A DNA stretch of 64,000 nt. Source: Sva-07 sp963793335 (lineage in GTDB: Bacteria > Actinomycetota > Acidimicrobiia > Acidimicrobiales > Ilumatobacteraceae). Location: contig CAWBZS010000019.1 of NCBI GenBank assembly GCA_963793335.1, positions 1-64,000 on the forward strand, in the 5' to 3' direction. Shown here piece after piece: positions 34,382-42,733 of this stretch; positions within the stretch are counted from its first letter, which is position 1, and every line of letters starts with the position of its first letter. Both the position numbers and the translations under genes were made by a program. The notes beneath the pieces are model-generated. The model searched no databases. It was not told where the DNA came from and saw nothing but the letters and a program-made list of their open reading frames with translations.

Positions 34382-35691
34382 CGCGACCTCCCGTCGCGGA
34401 CGATGGTCATGTCGAGGAAGTGGGTCGCACACGAGATGCAGGGATCGTGGTTCCTGATCGTGACCTCGGCAGCGCGTGCGAGCGCGTCGTCGGGCAGGTC
34501 GAGGTTGGCCTCCACGAAGTGGAACAGGTCGTGCTCGATCGTGGGCTGGCTCTGCGCGGTGGGTGGGACGATGTCGGCGTCGAGGATCGTCCCCGCCTCG
34601 TCGAGCGTGTACCGGTGGTACAGCAGGCCGCGCGGTGCCTCCGTGGCGCCGTGGCCGGTCGCGGCCCTGGGTGGCACCTCGACCGAACCGGGCTCGACGT
34701 CGGTGTAGTTGTCGACGATGCGGAGCGCTTCCTCGCAGGCGTGGACCACCTCGATCGCTCGCACGACGATGCTGCGAAACGGGTTTCGACACACCGCACC
34801 GAGACCTGCAGCATCTGCGGCGGCGAGCGCAGCTGGACCCAGCCGCTCACGGGCCAGCGCGTAGCGGGCCAGCGGGCCGACCAGGTAGTTGCCGCGTGTC
34901 AACAGCCGCGCGTGCTGTGCCGTCGAGTGCGGAACCTGGAACTCCTCGACATGTTCGGCGAAGTCGGCGACGGCGATGTCGAGGCCTCGGTCGGACACGA
35001 TCCGATCCCCGAACACCGGATACCGGTCGCCATCGTCGAGGGCCACCAGTTCATGCTCGGTCTCGAGCTCGGGGAACTCGAACGCAGCGACCCACTCACA
35101 CACCTCGACCGCCAGTTGCAGTGCCCTCGCCAGCCGAGGTCGGAACGCCCGGAGCGCCTGGGGTGTCGGCGGTCGATAGAAACCACCGATCCGGACGTTG
35201 ATCGGATGAATCGCCCGCCCGCCGATCAACTCGAGCAACTCGTTGCCGATCTTCTTCAGCTCCAGCCCGCGCTCCACCGCTGGACGGTCGAGCGCGACCA
35301 GATCGACGACGCTGTCGACGCCGAAGAAGTCGGGAGCGTGGAGCATGTGGATGTGCAGCGTGTGGCTCTCGATCCACTCGCCGCAGTAGAGCAGCCGCCG
35401 CAGTTCGGCGATCTCGCCGGTGACCTGCACACCGCAGGCGTCTTCGATCGCCTCGCACGCCGACATCTGGTAGGCCACCGGGCAGATGCCGCAGATGCGC
35501 GCGGTGATGTCGGGTGGTTCGGTGTGGCCGCGTCCGCGCAGGAACCCCTCGTACAAGCGCGGTGGTTCGTAGATTCGCAGTGTGACGTCGACGAGACGGC
35601 CGTCGACGATCTCGACGTGCATCGCGCCCTCGCCCTCGACGCGGGTCAACGCGTCGGTGCTCAGCCGGCTGGCGCCTGCCCGGTGGGTCAT
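34378..35691 (-). CDS. hydA: Group 3b [NiFe] hydrogenase large (alpha) subunit
   Basis: Catalytic subunit holding the Ni-Fe centre. 437 residues; N-terminal L1 motif ITARICGICPVAYQ and C-terminal L2 motif NHDPCISCATHF provide the four metal cysteines, and a tail FLDMTIVRDGRSR awaits cleavage. The ATG at 35691 is coupled to the small-subunit stop. With the beta, gamma and delta genes it makes a soluble NADP-linked (sulf)hydrogenase, which in aerobic actinobacteria is linked to redox balance during starvation; that last point is family knowledge. Confidence 0.95.
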   Translation of the reverse strand: MTHRAGASRLSTDALTRVEGEGAMHVEIVDGRLVDVTLRIYEPPRLYEGFLRGRGHTEPPDITARICGICPVAYQMSACEAIEDACGVQVTGEIAELRRLLYCGEWIESHTLHIHMLHAPDFFGVDSVVDLVALDRPAVERGLELKKIGNELLELIGGRAIHPINVRIGGFYRPPTPQALRAFRPRLARALQLAVEVCEWVAAFEFPELETEHELVALDDGDRYPVFGDRIVSDRGLDIAVADFAEHVEEFQVPHSTAQHARLLTRGNYLVGPLARYALARERLGPAALAAADAAGLGAVCRNPFRSIVVRAIEVVHACEEALRIVDNYTDVEPGSVEVPPRAATGHGATEAPRGLLYHRYTLDEAGTILDADIVPPTAQSQPTIEHDLFHFVEANLDLPDDALARAAEVTIRNHDPCISCATHFLDMTIVRDGRSR

Positions 35692-36479
35692 GATCGCCGA
35701 CCGATCTCGACGGGAACCGGGGTCGGTTGACCACGGAACGGCTCGGACCATGCGTTGAACGTGTGGAAGAGCCGGCCGATCTCCAGCTCACTCGTCCCTC
35801 GTGCTCGCAGTGTGGCGATGAGCGGTTCCGGGCGAGCGGAATCCATTGGGCCGAAGCAGCCGTAGCAGCCCCGCCCGAATCGAGGGCAGAGCGCACCGCA
35901 CCCGGCGTGTGTGACCGGCCCGAGGCACGGTGTGTCATCGGCGATCAACACGCAGACCGAGCCGGCAGCCTTGCACTCGAAGCACACATCGTGGCTCGGC
36001 ACGTCCGGTCGACGCCCGACGAGGAAGGCCGAGATCACCTCGAGCAGCTGGCGCTTGTCGATCGGGCACCCGCGCAGTTCGAAATCGACCGCGACCTGGT
36101 CGCTGATCGGGGTGACGGTCGCGAGCGTCGACAGGAACCCAGGAGTGGCGTAGACGATCTGCAGGAGTTCCTCGACGTCGCCGAAGTTGCGCAGTGCCTG
36201 GATCCCGCCCGCGGTCGCGCATGCGCCGATCGTCACGAGGTGCCGTGACACCTCGCGGACGTGGTGAATCCGCTCGACTTCCTCGGGGGTGGAGATCGAC
36301 CCTTCGACGAGTGAGAGGTCGTAGGGGCCATCACCGTCAGCAGCGCCAGCCTCCAAGAAGTACGCGATGTCGACCACCTCGGTCAACGCGAGCAATTCGT
36401 CTTCGCAGTCGAGCAGGGTCAACTGGCAGCCATCACAACTGGAGAACTTCCAGACCGCGAGTCGGGGACGGGTGCGCAT
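35688..36479 (-). CDS. hydD: Group 3b [NiFe] hydrogenase small (delta) subunit
   Basis: Electron-transfer subunit next to the Ni-Fe site. 263 residues; N-terminal KFSSCDGCQLTLLDCEDELL gives the proximal-cluster cysteines, then TIGACATAGGIQALRNF, and a C-terminal run CLGPVTHAGCGALCPRFGRG with CYGCFGP. The start at 36479 (MRTRPRLAVWKF) is one base past the gamma stop; the longer frame upstream is antisense-like noise. It overlaps the large subunit by four bases. Confidence 0.95.
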   Translation of the reverse strand: MRTRPRLAVWKFSSCDGCQLTLLDCEDELLALTEVVDIAYFLEAGAADGDGPYDLSLVEGSISTPEEVERIHHVREVSRHLVTIGACATAGGIQALRNFGDVEELLQIVYATPGFLSTLATVTPISDQVAVDFELRGCPIDKRQLLEVISAFLVGRRPDVPSHDVCFECKAAGSVCVLIADDTPCLGPVTHAGCGALCPRFGRGCYGCFGPMDSARPEPLIATLRARGTSELEIGRLFHTFNAWSEPFRGQPTPVPVEIGRRS

Positions 36480-36480
36480 C

Positions 36481-37296
36481 TCAGCGCTCCCGCACGGCCA
36501 GCAGCGGAGCTGCGGTGTGCCAGCCGACGACCGGCCCGTCGATGCAGGTGAACAGTGGTCCGAGCTGGCAGTGGCCGCAGTGTCCGGTGCCGCACTGCAT
36601 GTTCCGCTCGAGCGAGACCTGGATGTTCGCTCGCGGCACGCCGGCGGAGACGAGTTGCTCACTCAGCACCTGCATCATGATCTCCGGGCCGCACACCAGC
36701 GCCATCAGCTCGTGTGGGTCGCCGATGCGGTCGGCCAGGCTGAGGTCGACCGGTCCGACCGGGCCGGACCATCCAGCGTCGGCTCGATCGACCGTTGTTC
36801 GAGGTCGCAGCGCGTGCCAACGTTCCTCGATCTCGTCGGCGCACAACACCACGTCGGAACTGCGCGCTCCGACCAGCAGCTGCACCGATCGAGTGACGAG
36901 CGTGCCGGATGCGGCCGCCTCGATCACCGGTCGGAGGGGAGCGAGCCCGAGTCCACCAGCGATGATCAGCACGTCGGCATCGTCGAGGTGGTCGAGTTGC
37001 CAACCGGTCCCGAACGGGCCACGTATCCCCACGACGTCGCCGGCGGCTCGTTCGCACAGTGCCGCGCTGGTCGCGCCAACCGCACGAACGGTGTGCTCGA
37101 CGCGCCGACCAGGACCGATCCCGCTGTACGAGAGGGGGATTTCGCCGACCCCGGGCACCCAGATCATGGCGAATTGGCCGGGGAGCGGCATCGTGAGCTC
37201 ATCGGGCATCGCCAGCGTGATCGTCACCGTGTCGGCGAGCTTGCGGGTCGACGCCTCGATCCTGCCCATCGTCGGTTCCATCGTCGTGTTGATCAC
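36481..37296 (-). CDS. hydG: Hydrogenase gamma subunit (FAD/NAD(P)-binding, [2Fe-2S])
   Basis: Flavoprotein that passes electrons between the iron-sulfur chain and NAD(P). 271 residues of the ferredoxin-NADP-reductase fold: flavin region GEIPLSYSGIGPG, nucleotide region VLIIAGGLGLAPLRPVIEA, CGPEIMMQ, and a C-terminal [2Fe-2S] set NMQCGTGHCGHCQLGP followed by LFTC. Its ATG overlaps the beta stop. The match is to sulfhydrogenase gamma / dihydroorotate dehydrogenase electron-transfer type. Confidence 0.93.
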   Translation of the reverse strand: MINTTMEPTMGRIEASTRKLADTVTITLAMPDELTMPLPGQFAMIWVPGVGEIPLSYSGIGPGRRVEHTVRAVGATSAALCERAAGDVVGIRGPFGTGWQLDHLDDADVLIIAGGLGLAPLRPVIEAAASGTLVTRSVQLLVGARSSDVVLCADEIEERWHALRPRTTVDRADAGWSGPVGPVDLSLADRIGDPHELMALVCGPEIMMQVLSEQLVSAGVPRANIQVSLERNMQCGTGHCGHCQLGPLFTCIDGPVVGWHTAAPLLAVRER

Positions 37297-38411
37297 CTCG
37301 AGCGCGCTGCGTCATCGACGATCGCCTCCGTGATGTCGAGGCCCGTCGGGCACCAGGTGATGCAGCGTCCGCAGCCCACGCATCCCGACTCGCCGAACTG
37401 GTCGTGCCACGTGACCAGCTTGTGGAGGTACCACTGGCGGTAGCGGGATGCCGCCGATGTCCGCATCGAACCACCGTGGACGTACGCGAAGTCGAGCGAG
37501 AAGCAGCTGTCCCACCGCTGCGTGCGCTCGAACTCGGTGCCGTCGAGCGAGTTCGAGTCGACCACCGAGGTGCAGAAGCACGTCGGGCACACGAACGTGC
37601 AACTGCCGCACGTGAGGCACCGCTCCGCCACCGCCTCCCAGCCCGGATCCTCGGGCGCGGCGGCGGCTGCGGCGATGGTCGCCGGGTCGAGACCGCGGGT
37701 TTGGCGTGCCGCGCCGTCGGCGATGCGTTGCTCGGCGGCATCGAGCAGGGTGGTGTCGGCCGCCGGCAGGGGGCCGATGTCGTCGAGGAGTGCTGCTCCC
37801 TCGGCGGTTGCCGGGGTGGCCAGCAGCGTGGCGTCGTCGAGTTCGCGCAGCACGATGTCGGCACCGGGCCCGGGCCACGGGCCGGTTCCGGCCGACACGC
37901 AGAAGCAGTCGGCCGCCGGCGTGGTGCAGGCGATCGACACGATCAGCAGCCGGTCGCGTCGGGCCCGGTAGGTCCCGTCGTGTTCGAGCACGACGTCGAG
38001 CCGACCGATCGCTGCCAGATCGCACGACTGGATGCCGACGAAGGCGAGCGGCGCTGGTTCGTCGTGTGGTGGCTCGACGGTGGGCCGGGGGGTCGTCGTC
38101 CGCACCGTGACGACCACCTGCTGTTGGGGGTGGAGCCATCGCTTCCATGCCAGTGCGGGCGCTGCGTGGTCGAACGTCGCCCGTCCGGTCTGCTCGGCGC
38201 GGTAGTGCCCGGGTTCCTGGACGTCGGTCCACCCCGTGGCGATCTGTTGGGCCGTGTCGATCTCGTCCAACCCGATCACACCATCGCGTGCGACCGGGGC
38301 CACCACGGTGCAGCCGCGCTCGTGGAGCCGGGTGACGAGCGGCCCGAGCCCGTCGGGTAGCACCCGAGTGGGCCCAGCCGCGATCGAGAGCGGCGCTGAT
38401 GCCACATCCAC
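37293..38411 (-). CDS. hydB: Hydrogenase beta subunit (two [4Fe-4S] clusters)
   Basis: Electron-transfer subunit similar to anaerobic sulfite reductase subunit A. 372 residues; C-terminal ferredoxin motifs CLTCGSCTFVCPTCFC (near residue 257) and CVGCGRCITWCPTGLD (near residue 343), and an N-terminal domain with AFVGIQSCDLAAIGRLD and SIACTTPAADCFCVSAG. It is the first gene of the operon. The start is a GTG at 38411; another GTG two codons later is possible. The operon promoter should lie between here and the acyltransferase stop at 38462 or further upstream. Confidence 0.93.
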   Translation of the reverse strand: MDVASAPLSIAAGPTRVLPDGLGPLVTRLHERGCTVVAPVARDGVIGLDEIDTAQQIATGWTDVQEPGHYRAEQTGRATFDHAAPALAWKRWLHPQQQVVVTVRTTTPRPTVEPPHDEPAPLAFVGIQSCDLAAIGRLDVVLEHDGTYRARRDRLLIVSIACTTPAADCFCVSAGTGPWPGPGADIVLRELDDATLLATPATAEGAALLDDIGPLPAADTTLLDAAEQRIADGAARQTRGLDPATIAAAAAAPEDPGWEAVAERCLTCGSCTFVCPTCFCTSVVDSNSLDGTEFERTQRWDSCFSLDFAYVHGGSMRTSAASRYRQWYLHKLVTWHDQFGESGCVGCGRCITWCPTGLDITEAIVDDAARSR

Positions 38412-38461
38412 GACGTTCGCAGCCCGGGCGCCGCCTGGCTAGAGGCCTCCGGCCCAACCCG

Positions 38462-40486
38462 TCATTCATCCGCCCGGTGGAGTGCGGTGGCAACCAACCA
38501 GGGACCGACGAGTCGATCGGCAGTGTCGATGGCGACGGAGTCGTCGAGATGAACACCGTCCGATCGTCCTGTATCCCCGGCGCCGTATTCGCTGGCGAGG
38601 TACCAGCGGTTCAGGTCGAGCGCTTCGATGTCGGCATGGTTCGCAGCGATCTCGGTGATCGCCGCGTGTTGCATCTCCATTCGACCAGGGCGCCAAGAAT
38701 CGTCCGTTGAGCTGAACGCGCGCAGCGTGCTCATTGCCCGCGGACCCTTGACGAAGACCACTCCGCCGGCACCCCTGGCGACGAGTGACTCGCTGAACTC
38801 GATGTAGTCATCGCGCATCCGCGCAGCAAAGCGCTCATCCGGGGGGACGAGCACGCCCTCATCGTCGTCCCAGGTGACCTCCTCGACGTCAGCGACCGAC
38901 ACCATGGCGACGACCAGGTCAGGCGTGAACCGTTCAACCGTCTCCGGGAGATTCTCGTGGATCTGCTCGGTGCACCCCGCCATCCAGTTCTCGTCGTCGG
39001 GATCCGACCGAACGCCGCTCAACAAGGTGCACGCGGGTGCTGCGATCGTCAGCACCTGGGCGTATTCCGGATGTCGCTCGGCCCAATCGGCCAGACCATC
39101 ACCCATGCTCCACGCCGTGCTGTCACCTGCGACGATGATGCGGACCGGTCGGCTGGGTGGAGGCTCGGCGAGTAAGAGCTGGCCCAACATGGCGGAGTTC
39201 ACCAGCTCATCACCGAAGGACTGCTCGGCTGGTTCGCTGGGAACCTTTGAGGTCGGTTGTAGTGGGGCTGAGTCCACCACTGCGGGAAGGTCGGCCAGGT
39301 CGGCGTCGGCGCGTGACAGCGTGAATCGAGCGGAGCCCGGTGACACGAGGAGCGAACCCAACAATACCATGGTCGTGAAACTGCCGATCCCGACCAGTAC
39401 CTGGCGGTCGGTGAATCGACCGCGCCGAATCGGCTGCTCCAGAAGTCGGTACGACGCCGCGGCGATCGCTGCGGTCACCGCCAGTCGCACGATCGTGAGG
39501 ATCCAGACATCCCACCCCGTCCGTTCTTCGGAGATCACCAGGTAGACCGGCCAGTGATAGAGGTAGAGCCCGTAGCTCACACCACCGATCACCACCAGCG
39601 ATCGACGACTCAGCACGCCCCTGATGGGTTCCGACGACGACCCCCAAATCACGGCCACACTGGCCAGTGCGAAGACGGGCATCCAACCGGAGTACGCAGG
39701 GCCCGAAGCCGCCGGCCACGTGAGTGCACAGACGACAATGGCGATCAGTCCGATCGATGCTGCCGACGTGCCGACCACCGGCGAAGGAGTGCGCCCGCGG
39801 TGTGTGAGGACGGCGAGTGCGCACCCCGCAAGGATCTCGCCTGCCCTGGCCGGGGTGGCCCAGTATGCGGCATCGCCGCCGAACACGATCGCAGTGATCG
39901 GGGCAATGAAGAACGCCAGTATGGTGAGTGCGACGATCCCACCACGCAGCATGCTTCGGCGAGCGAGCAGGAGCATGGCCATCGGCCAGAGCCAATAGAA
40001 CTGCTCCTCGACCGCAAGCGACCAGTAGTGATCGAGCGCGCCGGGCGCCCCGGCGAAGAGCTCGGCGTACGACTGGTCTGAGGTAAGTTGCACCCAGTTG
40101 AAGATTTGGAATGTCGCCGCCCACCCGTCTCGCCGCAAATTTTCAGCAGGGGGGAGGAGGTGGGTCCACGATGCCACGAAGACCAGCGCAAGACAGAGAA
40201 GACTCGCAGGGAGGAGGCGGCGGACACGCCGCATCCAGAAGCGACCGAGCCTCACCCCATCGGTCCGTTCGAGTTCTCCGATCAAGAGGCGTGTGATCAA
40301 AAAGCCCGACAGCGTGAAGAAGAGCGACACCCCGACGTAGCCGCCCGAGAACCAGCCGATCCCGGCGTGGAAGAGCAGCACCAAGATGACGGCGATCGCA
40401 CGGACTCCGTCGAGCTCTGGGCGGTAGGGCAGAGACGAAACGCGAGCAACAGCGGAAGAACGATCAGCAGCCACCGAGGTCGTCAT
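38462..40486 (-). CDS. Membrane acyltransferase (OafA/YrhL type) fused to an SGNH domain
   Basis: Transfers acyl groups, typically acetyl, to surface glycans. 674 residues: an Acyltransferase_3 membrane domain with about ten helices (start RPELDGVRAIAVILVLLFHA, then WSLAVEEQFYWLWP) and a C-terminal SGNH hydrolase-like domain with IIVAGDSTAWSMGDGLADW. The ATG at 40486 overlaps the stop of the small upstream gene. Its acceptor is unknown. It reads toward the hydrogenase operon but the 50-base gap and unrelated function suggest a separate unit. Confidence 0.88.
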   Translation of the reverse strand: MTTSVAADRSSAVARVSSLPYRPELDGVRAIAVILVLLFHAGIGWFSGGYVGVSLFFTLSGFLITRLLIGELERTDGVRLGRFWMRRVRRLLPASLLCLALVFVASWTHLLPPAENLRRDGWAATFQIFNWVQLTSDQSYAELFAGAPGALDHYWSLAVEEQFYWLWPMAMLLLARRSMLRGGIVALTILAFFIAPITAIVFGGDAAYWATPARAGEILAGCALAVLTHRGRTPSPVVGTSAASIGLIAIVVCALTWPAASGPAYSGWMPVFALASVAVIWGSSSEPIRGVLSRRSLVVIGGVSYGLYLYHWPVYLVISEERTGWDVWILTIVRLAVTAAIAAASYRLLEQPIRRGRFTDRQVLVGIGSFTTMVLLGSLLVSPGSARFTLSRADADLADLPAVVDSAPLQPTSKVPSEPAEQSFGDELVNSAMLGQLLLAEPPPSRPVRIIVAGDSTAWSMGDGLADWAERHPEYAQVLTIAAPACTLLSGVRSDPDDENWMAGCTEQIHENLPETVERFTPDLVVAMVSVADVEEVTWDDDEGVLVPPDERFAARMRDDYIEFSESLVARGAGGVVFVKGPRAMSTLRAFSSTDDSWRPGRMEMQHAAITEIAANHADIEALDLNRWYLASEYGAGDTGRSDGVHLDDSVAIDTADRLVGPWLVATALHRADE

Positions 40487-40785
40487 GTGCCGCCGATCCG
40501 ACCGACGAGCGTTGTGGCTTGCCGGCCCTCCTTCGGCCATGCCAACCAGCCCCGATCATCGATCCAGGCGTGGTTGCCGTGCATGCCGGTGACCACCGGG
40601 TCCGCGCCGTGCCAATCGATGCGTGATTTGCGCACGTGACCGAGACGGTAGCCAGAGCGCCCCCAACGGTGCACGGCCACCTGCTGCCACAGGTGCAGTG
40701 GTGAGGGTCGGTCCAGTGCGCCGGTGCAGTATCGGGGTCGATCGCGATCGTTGCGATTCGGAGCTGCCTCGGTGAGCTGGGTCAC
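40483..40785 (-). CDS. Small hypothetical protein coupled to the acyltransferase
   Basis: 100 residues, family not recognised. It is rich in Trp, His and Arg: RPSPLHLWQQVAVHRWGRSG, VRKSRIDWHGADPVVTGMHG and NHAWIDDRGWLAWPKEGRQ. Its stop overlaps the acyltransferase ATG (ATGA), and third-position GC is high, both arguing for a real gene. The GTG at 40785 is chosen because the longer frame runs into the divergent phosphatase gene. No signal peptide. Confidence 0.5.
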   Translation of the reverse strand: MTQLTEAAPNRNDRDRPRYCTGALDRPSPLHLWQQVAVHRWGRSGYRLGHVRKSRIDWHGADPVVTGMHGNHAWIDDRGWLAWPKEGRQATTLVGRIGGT

Positions 40786-40820
40786 GAAGGCAGGATAGTG
40801 CTCGGTGTCAGGATGGGGCG

Positions 40821-41320
40821 ATGAAGCTGGACGGGGGCATCGACGAGATCCCACTGCCGGCCACCGCGAGCGGCCGCCTCTGGCTGTGCGGCAAACATGC
40901 CATCGGGCCGGACCCGGAGGGTCTGATGGCACGCGTCGGCGCCGACGGTGTCGTGTGCCTCAACGCAGGAGCACGAGCTCGCCGAGCGGTATCCGAGTTA
41001 TGTGAGCTGGTTGCGTGCCCAACCGGTGGAGCGGGTGCGGTGGTCGCCGATCCCCGACCTGCATGCGCCGATCGTTGGAGGAGTTCGAACCGCGTGCTGA
41101 CCGAGATCGTCGATCGATTGTGGTGGGCGACCGGCTGATCGTGCACTGTGCGGCGGGCATCGGACGGGCCGGCACCACAGCGGCTCGCGGTGTTGGTGTC
41201 ACTGCGGAGTCCCGCTCGACGAGGCGCTGGCCCACGTCCGGAGTCAATCGCCCCGCGGCCGGGCCGGAGGTTGGGGCCCAGCTCGACCTGGTTCAGCGCG
41301 TGCTCGCCGCAGATGACCTC
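40821..41320 (+). pseudogene. Dual-specificity phosphatase-like gene with about seven frame breaks
   Basis: Starts at the ATG at 40821 (MKLDGGIDEIPLPATASGRL). Sense coding then hops between all three frames: breaks at about 40965, 41071, 41093, 41121, 41186, 41205 and 41257. Skipping one base at each (two at 41121) joins QEHELAERYPSYVSWLRAQP, SLEEFEP, VLTEIVDRL, VGDRLIVHCAAGIGRAGTTA, AVLVSL, GVPLDEALAHVRSQSPR and AGPEVGAQLDLVQRVLAADD into one protein. HCAAGIGRAGT is the cysteine-phosphatase catalytic loop (HCxxGxxRA). The C-terminal end near 41320 is approximate because no clean stop follows before the converging RelA-domain gene. Confidence 0.7.
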
Positions 41321-41324
41321 GACG

Positions 41325-42722
41325 TCAGCCGAGGAGCCACCGACCGATGCGGGCACGGGCGGCGGCATCGTCGACCGTCACGATGCGTAGGTCGGCCAGG
41401 CGTTGCAGCACCGAGCCGGCGAAGGCCTCACCGATCTGATCGGCGTCGAGTGGCTGACCCGATCCGCTGGCACCGAGGACGGCTTTGGCGACATGGTCGA
41501 GGTGTCGTCGGGTCAGCGGGTCTCCGCTCGAACGGGAGCGATCGCGCGCCGAGCGGGTGAGTTGATTGACCATCCGCGTCGACGGCGTCCCGGCACCGAC
41601 CCGACGCCAGGCCTCGGCGAGCTGTTCGTAGATGCGACGCCACCGCTCGGTGTCGACCAGCGGGAAGTCGCGGTCGATGCGGCGCAGCTGGCGGGCCTCG
41701 TCCGGAATCGTCGACGAGTCGTCACCGGATCGTTCGGACGGTGTGTCGGCAACGTCGGCATGGTCGTGGGCGTCGCCCGCCGGCAGCAGGTAGAGCTGGC
41801 GGTCGCCGCTGATCTCGCCGTCGGGCACGGCTGCTCGCAGGAAGCGTTTGAACGTCCCGTAGCCGAACCAGTCGTCGCTGACCTCGGCGCCGAACTCGTG
41901 CTGGAGTGCCCACGCGAGCGAGGAGATCTCCAGGGGCCGATCGAGCGAGCGCCAGCGCTCCAGCAGGATGTCGGCGGCGTCGGCGCCGGGTCCGATGATC
42001 GGTTCATGGCCGGGTTCGGGGTCGGGCTGGCCGGCGGTCTCGGCGACGATGGCCTCGTCGATCCGATCGAGTTCGTTGCGCAGGTCCTCCGCGATGTCGT
42101 CGAGGGTGGCGAGCAGATCGGCCATCCGGGTACTGAGTATCTCGACCAGCGGCGGGAGGTCGCCCGACTTGCTGTAGGTGTCCTCGTGGGTGAGCTCGCC
42201 CCAACTGTCCTGGAGCAGGGTGCGCACCTGGAGTTCGCAGGTGACGGGCGTGCTGTCGTGCACCACGCCGAGGTTGACGTGCCAGCCGCGGTACCCCGAC
42301 ACCTTGGGCTGGTCGACGTAGTCGCGCTCGGAGGCGGGGTCGAGGCCGAGGGGGCGTTTCTTGCCGGGACGGGGCGGCAGGTCCTCGAGCGCGACCTGGA
42401 CCATCTCGAGGTCACGCAGGTTGGTGCAGGTGAGGCGGATGCCGATGAGGTCGTCGAGAATGTGCGCGATGTCGTCGACGCCGGTGACCTGTTCGCGATA
42501 GCGCGCCTGGCTGATCTTGCGCCATGTGCGTCGCTTCGACTTGACCCGTCCGGAGATGCTGCGGATCCGGGCGAGGTCGCGGTCGGACAACGAGTCGTCG
42601 AGCGCTCGCTGCAGGGCGTCCATCGCCCGGTCGAGCGCAGGTTCCAGGGTGGTGGCCCGGTAGGTGTCGTACCAGCTGCCGAACTCGGCGTACCCGAGTG
42701 AGTCACCGTGTCCGTTGGCCAT
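41325..42722 (-). CDS. RelA/SpoT-domain protein with LOTUS-like C-terminal region
   Basis: 465 residues. The first half (about residues 25-230) is a nucleotidyl-transferase domain of the RelA/SpoT synthetase type: DLIGIRLTCTN, RDYVDQPKVSGYRGWHV, CELQVRTLLQDSWGELTHED. The catalytic glutamate and GYR motif are present, so (p)ppGpp-like synthesis is possible; there is no HD hydrolase domain. After an acidic linker, residues about 255-315 (WRSLDRPLEISSLAWALQHE, then WFGYGTFKRFLRAAV) resemble the OST-HTH/LOTUS RNA-binding fold. A final 100-residue helical region ends IGRWLLG. The LOTUS call is by eye. It may run with the EF-G-like gene, 11 bases upstream. Confidence 0.8.
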   Translation of the reverse strand: MANGHGDSLGYAEFGSWYDTYRATTLEPALDRAMDALQRALDDSLSDRDLARIRSISGRVKSKRRTWRKISQARYREQVTGVDDIAHILDDLIGIRLTCTNLRDLEMVQVALEDLPPRPGKKRPLGLDPASERDYVDQPKVSGYRGWHVNLGVVHDSTPVTCELQVRTLLQDSWGELTHEDTYSKSGDLPPLVEILSTRMADLLATLDDIAEDLRNELDRIDEAIVAETAGQPDPEPGHEPIIGPGADAADILLERWRSLDRPLEISSLAWALQHEFGAEVSDDWFGYGTFKRFLRAAVPDGEISGDRQLYLLPAGDAHDHADVADTPSERSGDDSSTIPDEARQLRRIDRDFPLVDTERWRRIYEQLAEAWRRVGAGTPSTRMVNQLTRSARDRSRSSGDPLTRRHLDHVAKAVLGASGSGQPLDADQIGEAFAGSVLQRLADLRIVTVDDAAARARIGRWLLG

Positions 42723-42733
42723 CGCCCGAGACC

